From Paraburkholderia fungorum (GTDB taxonomy: Bacteria > Pseudomonadota > Gammaproteobacteria > Burkholderiales > Burkholderiaceae), in assembly GCF_900099835.1 (NCBI RefSeq), contig NZ_FNKP01000003.1, forward strand, positions 434,001 through 498,000: a stretch of DNA of 64,000 nt. Reading direction: 5' to 3'. A model generated the notes under the pieces. That model was not told where the DNA came from, did no database searches, and saw only the letters and a list, made by a program, of their open reading frames with translations. The position numbers and the translations under genes are program-made. Below are positions 1 through 9,200 of this stretch, in pieces; position 1 is the first letter of the stretch; each line of letters begins with the position of its first letter.

Positions 1-22
1 CTAGAAGACTGGGTTTGTTGTT

Positions 23-310
23 TCAACAGAGCTGATACGTAAATTTGTCGTCCCAGCCGAACTCCTCGTCTTGCAACTTCACGCGCTCCAATATCTCGCG
101 GATTCTCTCGAAAGGGACGCCCATAGCTGCTTTAGAAGCGTGGGAGTTTTTCCAAATCAAAGTGACAGGACGCTCCACTCCGGTGCTGAGCACGTCCAAC
201 AACGCGTCTAAATTGCACCCGTAAAATTCCTTCATTCCAAGAGCAGACGCCAACTCTCAATGGAAGTCGTTTTCACACAACATGTTCTCACCATTAATTT
301 CTATCGTCAT
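23..310 (-). pseudogene. Barstar-type immunity gene interrupted by an in-frame TGA
   Basis: Reading from an ATG at 310-308, the frame encodes a barstar-like N-terminus (MTIEINGEN, then about 8 residues ending FH), meets TGA at 259-257, and continues in the same frame with ELASALGMKEFYGCNLDALL and the rest of a barstar-family inhibitor to the stop at 23-25. The FYG-NLDAL core and the ERPVTLIWKN strand are hallmarks of barstar, the tight inhibitor of barnase RNases. Without the stop the protein would be about 95 residues, the family size. The remaining 76-aa ORF could only start at a TTG (253) and lacks the first beta-strand. It lies 3 bp beyond a barnase-type toxin domain, the expected toxin-immunity order. 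Base composition is AT-richer than the chromosome, suggesting transfer. The family call is firm; loss of function is inferred from the nonsense codon. Confidence 0.85.
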
Positions 311-313
311 GAT

Positions 314-893
314 CTACTTCCAATTCCCGATAGGAGTCGCGGTCTTGTAATGATCGGTCGTTATATACAGCAAGCCATCGCTCGAATATAACAACCTGGT
401 TCCAGCCTGATTACTGCGAGACATGCCGCTACTCACTCTAATATCTGCCTCAAACCATATTCGACCGGTAGTCGAAGGCAAAATATTGGTCGCATTGTTG
501 AAGACATCACCGCCCATTTGCCCACCCGGAACGCTGTTACTCAGAGCCTTTCCCGGTTGCCATCCTTGTTTAGCCGCTTCTGCCTTCGTCACGTAGTTGC
601 CGGGGAGCTGTCCCGTAGACCGAGGGCTTTCAACCATTTTTGGTTGGCTGAAGATCAATCATGCTGACCTCGCCCATGGGTGCGCCAGTTTTCCCGTTGA
701 CCTGTTCAAATCGCCTGTGCCAACTATCTACAGCATATAAGGTTCCACCATCTGCCCGATATACGTCACGGCCATTAATGCGACTAAGCTGGCAATCCAT
801 TTGCCAGCCATTGTCGGCCGCTGCAGTTTGAGCAGTCTGCTTAACTTGCGCGACGCGTTCGCCTAGGGGAAGCGTGACGAGGGATTTCTCGTG
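314..893 (-). pseudogene. Orphan CdiA-CT with barnase-type RNase domain, frameshifted
   Basis: Two adjacent frames make one broken toxin module. The upstream frame (893 to 630, no start codon, preceded by TGA at 896-894) encodes a pre-toxin segment including INGRDVYRADGGTLY and RRFEQVNGKTGAPMGEV. The downstream frame (658-314) encodes a barnase/RNase domain: NYVTKAEA, GGDVFNN, the EADI catalytic glutamate, the SRSN..RLLYSSDG arginine region and the TTDHY catalytic histidine. The frames join if one C is removed near 649, which turns DLQPTKNG-stop into DFSQPKMVE and restores continuity. The barnase frame itself follows a TGA and could only begin at TTG 658. Known barnase domains cleave RNA in target-cell cytoplasm; here all catalytic positions survive but the delivery portion is gone. 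It lies upstream of the broken barstar gene and downstream of another orphan pair. Confidence 0.82.
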
Positions 894-918
894 TCAGCAT
901 GTCGGTCGCGCCGATCAC

Positions 919-1314
919 TTACCACCACACCGGAAATTGTTCAATTTGACTCTTTATATGTGCCATTGTGTCTTCGTCGAGTCGCGAGCTAAACGCCACC
1001 ATCACAGTCGCGCCGTCTAAGCCACTTCGCTTGATTTCCCATGAAATCTCCGGGATCCCTGCGGGTTTTCCCAGTCGCAAAACAAAATAGTTATTCATAT
1101 CTGCAAGACGTGCCTCCCCCGCGTCAAGATCGTTCAATCTTGATGCGAACTCATCCCAACTGGAGCAAGCAAACCATAGGCTGCTACGGCAATTAATATC
1201 TTGTCCAAACTGCTGTATCTCAGCAGATACTTGCATCCGCATGGACGGAACATACTCGTCCGTTTCGACCACATCGAAACTCAACCGAAACGGCTTTTCA
1301 AGTCTAATTTCCAT
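919..1314 (-). CDS. Probable CdiI-type immunity protein for the orphan toxin upstream
   Basis: This encodes a 131-aa soluble acidic protein without signal peptide or membrane segment. I do not recognise the family. It starts 9 bp after the stop of the orphan CdiA-CT gene (1324-2034) on the same strand, the usual position and size of a cognate immunity gene. Its coding strand is AT-richer than the chromosome average, like the other modules in this array. The C-terminus has an amphipathic helix-like stretch (DEDTMAHIKSQIEQF) ending in VWW. The immunity role is inferred purely from position; the reading frame itself is intact. Confidence 0.6.
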   Translation of the reverse strand: MEIRLEKPFRLSFDVVETDEYVPSMRMQVSAEIQQFGQDINCRSSLWFACSSWDEFASRLNDLDAGEARLADMNNYFVLRLGKPAGIPEISWEIKRSGLDGATVMVAFSSRLDEDTMAHIKSQIEQFPVWW

Positions 1315-1323
1315 ATGCGAATC

Positions 1324-2034
1324 TCATTTACCTGTAGGCAGTGCGTGAATGAGCACTGGAAGCTGCCCTGGTTGCCGTGGAGGAGCAAACTTTAACTCCC
1401 AACCGTTGGAGTTGATTAGCTGATTGTATGGCACCCCATCTTTGGTAACAGCGTTAACGGCACCTTCCAGGCTCGCAAGTTGTTGTTGTGTCGCAAGTCG
1501 AACGACCTCAGGTGAATTGTTCTTTGCAATCATCTGGGCGTATTCCGCAATATGCTCTGTCGCGTTTCCATGAACCCACACACTCTGGCCGTCTTCCAAT
1601 ATCAGTTCAAACGATTTTGGGAGAACTGAGCCGGGATAAACGGGCTGGGTCGCAACAATCGAATCCCAGACCGTACCTGCTTTCGCCCCCGCGCCCTCGA
1701 TAGCCATCCCTGGCGTGACCGAGTTCGTCGCAATCGCCGCAGCCGTTTCCACCGTAATGATGCCAGCATTCACCGCTGCCGCTGGATTCGACAACGCCAA
1801 CGCTAAAGCTTCCGGCCCCAGTACCGCGAGGGCAGGCACCGCCGCAATAATCGCCACTGCACCGGCCGCAATCACCGCATTCTTACCGCTCGCCTCATTT
1901 ATCTGATTCTGCGCCTGAACCAACTGCTTCACCTGTTCGTCCGTACACGTACCTGTTGCACAGAACGCCTTCACCAGATCGGTTGTCAGCGGATTTTTCT
2001 CCGGCGTAAGGATGCCAAGCTGATTATTCTCCAC
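1324..2034 (-). CDS. Orphan CdiA C-terminal toxin beginning at a VENN motif
   Basis: The open frame runs from 2088 with no ATG; the first usable start is the GTG at 2034, which is the V of VENN. The order is typical of CDI warheads. VENNQLG comes first, then a short Cys-containing segment (CATGTCTDEQV). Residues about 50-110 form a long hydrophobic Ala-rich stretch, as in cytoplasm-entry domains. A C-terminal domain of about 110 residues follows, with conserved-looking VWVHGNATEHIAEY and WELKFAPPRQ motifs. The toxic activity is not recognisable. It lacks any secretion signal, so it is a silent cassette unless recombined onto cdiA; a 19-bp repeat at its start is shared with cdiA. The gene 919-1314 follows as likely immunity. 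The upstream frame to 2088 (VSTTARASDADV) suggests it was cut from a longer CdiA. Confidence 0.75.
   Translation of the reverse strand: MENNQLGILTPEKNPLTTDLVKAFCATGTCTDEQVKQLVQAQNQINEASGKNAVIAAGAVAIIAAVPALAVLGPEALALALSNPAAAVNAGIITVETAAAIATNSVTPGMAIEGAGAKAGTVWDSIVATQPVYPGSVLPKSFELILEDGQSVWVHGNATEHIAEYAQMIAKNNSPEVVRLATQQQLASLEGAVNAVTKDGVPYNQLINSNGWELKFAPPRQPGQLPVLIHALPTGK
2016..2034 (-). repeat. 19-bp direct repeat over VENN codons, orphan copy
   Basis: The plus-strand sequence CAAGCTGATTATTCTCCAC is identical to 3820-3838 in cdiA, in the same orientation and the same codon phase (VENNQL). The two copies lie 1804 bp apart. A crossover between them would place the orphan toxin on CdiA in frame and delete the intervening immunity gene and mobile-element debris. 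Confidence 0.9.
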
Positions 2035-2341
2035 AACATCAGCATCCGACGCACGCGCTGTTGTCGAAACCGCTTTTCCCCTGACGCATCAATCATCTGC
2101 AAACAGGTTCTGCCTGACACAGGTCCGTGCCCGCACTTTTTTGCCCCGACACGGGTTCCGGCCTTAAGACGCGAGTTTGCCCGTAACGCATCCGGCCTTT
2201 GTTAAGGACTGTCACGTTTGCAGGCATCATCGTCCCGCCGGGTTTGACGGCGGTCGAAGGCCGACGGCAAACCCGGCGGAACAGGGCCGTCGTGTTCCAC
2301 TGCTCCAGAACCGCGCAGGCCTTTGCATGCTGCCCCAACGC
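2035..2341. other. Gap in CDI array with degenerate mobile-element sequence
   Basis: No convincing gene is present. All frames are short and their translations are Arg/Pro-rich without family features. The right half probably continues the decayed 3' part of the CHC2 element to the right, because the reading frame of that gene loses sense near its C-terminus. I see no terminal inverted repeats or target-site duplication by eye. Confidence 0.5.
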
Positions 2342-2905
2342 TTACCCCGTCAAGGCCGCGCAACGCGCGCCGAAGGACAGTCTTGACGGCCACCAGGGTT
2401 CTACGCTCGGCCATGCGGTGCAAGACGACACGGCGGCTTCCAGATCGAACACCGGCACCACCAGACACCCGTTCAGATGCTCATGGCCCGATGCCCGATA
2501 CACGCCCACCTGTTGCAGCCGCTCGCGAACTTCCCGGCCTTCCTTCGAATACCCCGGCGGCAACCGGTACGTCAGACTCTTGTTCGCATAGCCCAGCCGG
2601 AACGTATCCATCAGCTCACCATGCACCAGCCCGCGCTGCACCAGATACGCCTGCGCCTCCGGGCTCTGCTTCAGCGTCGCGTGATATGTGTCGGCCACTT
2701 CACGCAGCAGCACGGCTTCGTCAGAACCCGCAGCCAACGAGGGCAGGTGCCGCGTCTGCGAACGGTTCACGCCTACTTTTTCCGCACCCGCTAGCGGCGC
2801 ATCGTTTCGCAGCAGCTGCACCGCATGCGGCAACGACACGCCCTGGGTTTTCATCACCCAGTCCAGCACCGTGCCCGACGCGTTACAGCCGAAGCGGTGG
2901 TACAC
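2342..2905 (-). pseudogene. CHC2 zinc-finger (primase-like) mobile-element gene, both ends lost
   Basis: The protein opens in the middle of a CHC2-type zinc finger (YHRFGCNASGTVLDWVMK) and continues with VSLPHAVQLL, a helical linker and a Toprim-like lead-in (RLGYANKSLTYRLPPGYSKEG, CLVVPVFDLE). This resembles the CHC2 zinc-finger primase-like proteins carried by transposon/integrase elements. The N-terminal Cys-His portion of the finger is absent and, after VFDLE, the sequence becomes unrelated (AAVSSCTAW), implying a frameshift or deletion. It sits between the cdiA/cdiI pair and the orphan toxin, back to back with a truncated symE. It is a relic that records an insertion into the toxin array. 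Confidence 0.65.
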
Positions 2906-3024
2906 CCACCTTCTTTCCGTGGCTGCGCATCGCCGGTATGTGGCTTGAGCAGGCCGGCTTCCCGCCCGGCCAGCGCGTCAGGATCGAGGTCCAGTTCGGC
3001 AGACTCGTCATCACGCCAGACTGA
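2905..3024 (+). pseudogene. symE: SymE-type toxin, C-terminal fragment
   Basis: Only the last 39 or so residues remain in frame: TPTFFPWLRIAGMWLEQAG, then FPPGQRVRIEVQFGRLVITP, ending at TGA 3022-3024. The PWLRI-G-WLEQAGF-PGQRV-IEV pattern is the AbrB-like core of SymE, an SOS-associated type I addiction toxin of the MazE/AbrB fold. The upstream part of the frame is antisense to the CHC2 gene and unrelated to SymE, so the 5' half was lost at the junction near 2905. An intrinsic terminator follows 17 bp downstream, consistent with a formerly complete gene. Confidence 0.75.
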
Positions 3025-3040
3025 ACGACGCTACAAACAG

Positions 3041-3070
3041 CAAACCCGGCTCAAGGCCGGGTTTGTTTTT
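3041..3070 (+). terminator. Rho-independent terminator after symE fragment
   Basis: Stem CAAACCCGGC (3041-3050), loop TCAAG, stem GCCGGGTTTG (3056-3065), then TTTTT. The pairing is a perfect 10 bp. The T-run overlaps the stop codon of the convergent cdiI gene, so the hairpin may serve both directions. Confidence 0.85.
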
Positions 3071-3278
3071 AATCCACCTTGGTTTTCGTTGTCTGCCAAT
3101 GCTTACGGGCCTCATTCAGACTGCTTTGATTGGCACCTCCTGCGAATGTGGGATCACCTGACTGCACTGGATCGTCTTCCCAGCCACACACAGGACAGAT
3201 TTCATAATCGTCTCGTACACCAATTGTCAAGCTCTCACAGCATGGGCACGGTAAGCGACTTTCATTCTCTTGCATCAT
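3069..3278 (-). CDS. cdiI: CdiI immunity protein, CPCC cysteine-rich family
   Basis: This 69-aa protein carries the CPCC-family signature: CPCC near the N-terminus, YEICPVCGWEDD in the middle and GGANQSSLNEA toward the end. The two CxxC-type clusters probably bind one metal ion. Its ATG overlaps the cdiA stop by 4 bp (ATGA), so translation is coupled and the pair is cotranscribed. Position and size make it the immunity protein that neutralises the CdiA C-terminal toxin in the producing cell and its sisters. CPCC proteins recur next to polymorphic toxins; the direct toxin-binding role here is inferred from position. Confidence 0.8.
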   Translation of the reverse strand: MMQENESRLPCPCCESLTIGVRDDYEICPVCGWEDDPVQSGDPTFAGGANQSSLNEARKHWQTTKTKVD

Positions 3279-6200
3279 TGTTTATTCCAATAGTCCATTC
3301 CAGCCGTCGGTTTGAACATCGTCTTTGGCGCACCGTCTTTGGTTTTTGATGCAAACGTGTTCGTCGCCGGATCGTAATACAAGGTATCGCCATTGGGTCG
3401 TGTCTTGGTAAGCGTCCCAGCGGGTGGATTGTTCACGAGGTCCTGCGCTGCCTGAACATATTGCACCGAGTTCTGATACTCCGGGAACTCTCCACCGTGC
3501 TTGGTCGAATGGTCATAGGCGTTTTCAACGGGCGTCTTGGCTTTTGTTGAAGACCAGAAGGCGCTATTTCCACCGTCTCCACCCGCCATCGTAAAGACGT
3601 AATCCACCAGATTCTTGACCTGATCCGGAATGATCGCCGTGATCCAGTCATTCACGCTTTTCGCATCCGACATCGGAGAAATCAACGGCCCGGCCTTCAT
3701 CGATGGATCAAGCTCGGTCGCGGGATCGGCAATGATGCCATCGTCTTTTCCACGGCTCTGCCCTGTGAAGCCCGGTAGCTTGAATCCTGCCAGCCACGCC
3801 GGCGGAGGAGCAACGGCCGCAAGCTGATTATTCTCCACTTCGATCAGTCCCGCACCAGTTGCGGTTGCGGCATTCGTTCCCGACGCCGTCGCAATGCCTG
3901 CCACCAGGCTCGTCACCAGATTTTCCCGCGCCTGACGGTCTTCCGCTGACATGTCGGTGGTCGGCGCCAGCAACGTACCGAGCAACGAACTCGCCGAGGC
4001 CCCGAGTGCACCAGCGCCGCAACTCTGGCTACTCCCCGCCGCTCCAGAACAGCCGACAATCGCATGTAGCGCCGCACGTGCCGTTTCGCCAGCAGCAGTA
4101 CTGTCCTGATCCAGACTATCCGCGATCTGTTTGACCTCAGCCGCGCCGAGTTGCTGGATATACGCCACCGTCGCACTCTGCGCGAACTGGCCCACGCTTC
4201 CCGTCACGTTACCGCCAGCCGCCACCGTCAGCGCGGTCAGCACCTGTCGATAGCTCCCGCCCGGCCCCCATTCCGCCGTCAGCTGGTCCGCCTGTACCTG
4301 CGCCGCCGCCCGCTGTTCCGGCGTCAGCGTTGGATCATTGGCCGCCGCCTTCGCCGCCTCCGCTTCCTTCGCGCGGTTGTTTACGAACGTGCCCACCTGA
4401 TTGACGAACTGGCTCGTGATATCGAAGCCCGCTTCAATTTTGTCCTTATCGAAGATCGGTGCAATCGTGCCCAGCGTATCCGACGTGTCGCGGCTGACAC
4501 CAGCGACTGCCTCATCCGCCGTCTGTCCGGTCAGTTGTTGCTGCTTCGCGCCATCGGTAATCGTGATGGTTCCACCACTGATCGCGCTCTTCGTCGTCCC
4601 GCTCGCGTCGCCCGATGCACTCATGACGATGGGCGGTGCCATCGAAAGTCCGCCACTCGTGGGCAGGGTCGTGCCTGGGATGGGGTTGACGTTGGTCGCT
4701 GCCCCGGACGGGCTCTTGCCGATGTCGCCGCCGTAACCACCGCTGATACCCACCGACTGCCCGCTGTATTCGGCTCGATTCTCGATATCGCTATGCGTGA
4801 GCGTCGCGGTCGCCAGGCTGTTGACGCCGTTCTGCACCGCCGTGTCGCTGCTGCTGATCACCGCGCCTTTGAGGTCGGTGTTGCCCTTCACATCGATCTG
4901 GAAACCGCCGTCGCCCGCGCTGATACCCGACTGTTCGGTGACACTCGCGTAGTTGCTGTTCAGTTTCTGCTGACTGTAGTTGCCCGACACGCTGGAGCCG
5001 CCATAGCAGATCGGCGGTACGCACACGCTCACCGACACGCCCCCGCTCTGCTGCTTCGAACCGTAGGTACTGGTGTCCTGGAGACTTTCGATATTCAGAT
5101 TGCCGCCGACGTTGGCGACCACCTGCTCCCCATTCGCCACCGCTCCCTTCAGGTTCGTATCGCCGCCCGATTGCAGCGTCAGGGTATTGCCCGCATTGAC
5201 CTGAGTGTTCGTCCACGTCGTATCGCTACCGTTGCCATCACCCTTCGTGCCAGAAACACCCGCCTGGAATGAAATCCCGTTCTGCGAGCCAATGCCAAAC
5301 GTCACACCGATACTCGCACTCGATCCGCTGTTCGTGCTCTGCTGGCTGTCGGTATTCTGCGCGGCCTGAAGGTTGATGTTGCCTTCGGCGTTGAGCATCG
5401 CGTTATTGCCTGCGGTGAGGTTGCTGCCGGTCACATCGATGTTGCTGGCGGCTCCCGCACCAGCCGCCTTGATCGTCAGGTTATTGCCTGCGGATACCGT
5501 GCTGCCCACCGCCGTACTCGACGACGCGACCGAATTGCTGTTGCTGTGGCTCGTCCCAAGCGACACGTTGACGCCCACGCCGCCCACCGCCGTCGGGTTG
5601 CTCATGACCGCGTCATAGGCGTTCTTGCCAGCGAGTCCGGTTGTCGCAGCAGCGAGCGCGTCGAGCCGCGCGTCGCCTTTCGTCTGCTTCGTGTCCTTGC
5701 GCATCTGGTTCGCGGTCTGCACCACGGCCAGGACCGCATTGCTGATGCCCGCAGAAATCGCGGTCTGTTTGAACGACTGCTGCTCGTTCTGCGTCGTGGT
5801 GTTTTGCGCCGCATCGACGGTGACGGCTTTGCCGGTCAGATCCAGATCGCTGGCCGCATGCAGCGTGCTGCCCGTCACGTGCAGGTCGTTGCCGGCCGTG
5901 ATGGTGACGTTGCCGTTCAGCGAGCCGACCATGCTCCCATTGTTCGTGATCTGCGTGGCCTGCTGCGCGTCGGTCGTGGTGCGCATGCCGATGGTGTAAC
6001 CCTGCAGCCCGCCGTCGAACTGGTTCAGCGGATTCAGGCCGCCGAGGAAGCCGTATTCCCGTTTGCTGTAGTCGCTCTGTGACTGCTGGGTGTCCTGCGA
6101 AGTCGTGATGGTGACGTTGCCTGCTGCGGCGAGTTTCAGGTCGTTCGTGCCGACCACGTTGCTGCCCTGAACCATCAGGTCGCGGCCCGCCTGCACGATC

Positions 6201-9200
6201 ACGGTATCGCCCGACACCGTGCTCGCGACGCCGATGTTGGCGTTCGAGTTCTGCTTCGTGTCAGTGACCGACCCGCCGACGAGACTGCCGCGCTTCGACT
6301 GGACCGCCTGATAGTTATCGTGCTCTTCACGCGCCTCGCTGATGATCACGTTGCCGGTGGCGGCGATGGTTGCCGTCCCCGTGCCGTTATCTACACCGTT
6401 CGTCACGCCCGCCGTGAGGCTTGAGCCGGTCAGCGTCACGTTACCCTTGCTGGCGTCGGTGCTGGTCGCCCCCAGCGTCGCATTGCCGCCTGCCGTGAAG
6501 GTTGTGCCAACCGCCTGCTCATCGTACGTATGGTCGACTTCCTTGCGCGAACGGCCGTCGGTGGCGACGTTGTCATATTTCGCGGTATCCGTGACGATGG
6601 TTGCCGTCAGGTTGCCGCCCGCCACAGCAGCAAGGTCGCCGCCAGCACTGACCGTCGCGCCCCTGAGCGTCATGTCGTTGCCGCTCTGTATGGCCAGGTC
6701 GCCGGCCGCAGAAATCGCGCTGGTCTGGTTCGTCGTGCCACTCGCTTCCCAGTGATGCTGGTCGTTCAGCGTGACAGACTGGGACGTGGTGGACTGCACC
6801 GCATCCACCGTGATGTCGTGGCCCGCCGTGATCTGCGCACGACCACCCGCGCTGATGTTCGCGCCATGCACCATCAGGTCGTTGCCGGCGGCGATCACCA
6901 TGTCGCCGGTCGATGCGATCGTGCCGTGCGCGCCGAGCAGGGTCTGGCTGACCTTGCTGTCGCCCGCAGCGCCGCTGACACCAACGATATCAACCAGCGT
7001 CGTATTGACGATGTTGTTGCCCGCCAGCACCGCCACCCGGTTGCCGCTAATCGTGCCCGACGCGTTCACGACGTCGTTGGTCGCCGATACCACCGTCGTA
7101 CCGTTCACGCTGCTGCTGCCGATCGTGCCACCCCGGTTCAGGATATCGGTCGCGCTGACCACCGTCTGCGTGCCGCCCTTGATGACGCCGGAATTGACCG
7201 CACTTCCTGTCGCGTGAATCTCCACGTCATCCGCGGAAATCAGCGCGCCGGTCGGTTGCAGGTCATTCGCATGGGTCTGCGCGAGGTAGACGACTGGTGC
7301 GAGCACCTGCTGCGTGGTGCCGTCCGGCAGCATGACAGTCTGGCTGACGAGCCACACGATGTCGCTGGTCAGTGCATCCATCTGCGCGGCCGTCAGCGCA
7401 ATGCCGGGCTCGAGCCCGAACTGCTGCGCGACGTTCACGCCGTTCGTCATCAGCGCCTGATACTCGTCCAGGTTGTTCGTGTAACCCTGGAGGTACACGC
7501 GGCCGGTGAGCTGCGTGATCTGGTCGCGTACCAGCTGCTCTTCATACATGCCGTCGCCGAGGCGCTTCTCGACGCTCTGCGGGTTCAGCCCCAGTTGCCT
7601 GAGCATGTAGTCGCTGGAGATGAAGCTCGTATAGCTGGTCAGGCGCGGATCGGTGACGATCAGGTAGGACGCGCCGGGCGCAGCCTGGTACGTGTAAAGA
7701 CCGCTTGTAGGCAGCGTGATCTTCAGCGCGCCAGTCGCGCCCGCGACCGATTGCGGCGCATCGATCGTCTGCGTCTGGCCGGTGGCCAGATTGACGGTCT
7801 GCGCGCTGCCACCCGAAATGCCGCCCACGGCACCATTCGCGCCGAGTGTGCCGCCCGTCGCGCCGGTGGCTGAGTTCGCCGCCGCCACATTCGTATTGTT
7901 GATGTCGGTTGCGCTGATCTGCACCGTGTTGTTCGCGATGATCGTCCCGCCCGTGCCGCCGATGGCGACCGGCGATAGCACAATCGACGGTTCGGCCACC
8001 TGACCGACGTCCTGCGTAGGATCTTCGTTCCATGCGTAGGTCGACACGATGTCCTGCCGCTGGTACTGGTACAGCGTCTGGCCCAGGTTGTTCACCTGCG
8101 TGCCGCCATAGCTGCCGCTGGCCGATGTATCGAGCGTGCTGTCCTGCGTGGTGCTGCCGATCCGGATCGAGCCGCCTGCCGCAATCGCACTGTAGTTGTT
8201 GTTCAGCGCGCCGACATTGGCGAGCGTCAGGTTGCCGCCGGCAAGAAACTGCCCCTGCTGCGCCTGGTCCGTCACCTGATCCTGCTGCGTGGTCGTCGTG
8301 GTGTCGCGCGCAGTCTCTACACGCTGGTATCCCTTGTGTCCATCACTGCGGGTCGGATATTCGGTGGCCGGGTCGTAGTTGATATGCGGATCGTAGCCGT
8401 CCCAGTAGGTGACCGTGACCGAGCCATCGGGATTCGTCGTGGCCGTGTTGTACCAGATCGTCTGCTGGACACCGTTCACGCTCACGACAAGGGCGCGGTC
8501 GGTGGCGTTTGCGCCCGAGGTTTCCGACACCACATCCGGGGCGGCGTAGGTCGTCGTGAGCGGCGTTTTGTAGGGACCTGACCAGACTGAATCGCCACAG
8601 CCCGCATTCCCGTCGCCGTTGCTCGGCGTACAGGCGATGTACTTGCTGCGCTTGGTCTGATGCAGCGACGAAATGTCGGTCGTCACGGTATCGATGGTCG
8701 GCGCGGGGCGCGAGTTCGTCAGCGTCTGCGTGGCGATTTCGATATTGCCTTGCGCCTCGATGGTGGACTGGTCGTTGGTGACCGAATTGCTGCGATTCGC
8801 GAGCAGGCCGCCAGCGTCGCGTGTCGCATCGGCGGCGATGTTGATATCGCCGAGGCTGAACAGGTTCGCACTGCCCGTGTTCGAAATATCGCCGGGCGAA
8901 TAGAGGTGCAGTTGCGACGCAGCGGCCATGATGGCGGCGGTCCCGGTGTTGACGATGGACTGGCTGCCATTGAGCGTGACCGTGTTACCGATGATGGTGG
9001 CCGTATTGGTCAGCGTGGCGCTGTTCGTCGTCACGTTGTCGCCCTCGATGCGGCCTTCATTGGTAATCGCATTCGCGGCGTTGACGGTCGTGGTGGCCGA
9101 ATTGAGATCGGCACCCGTCTGGTTGTCCAAGTTCGCGGCGTTGACCGTGAGCGCATTGACCGCGCCCAGCGTGCCCTGATTCGTGAAGCTGCCCGCAGTG

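Noticed and set aside
2323..3024. A 233-aa plus-strand protein
   Set aside because: Only the last 40 residues (SymE-like) are protein-like; the rest is antisense to the CHC2 gene.
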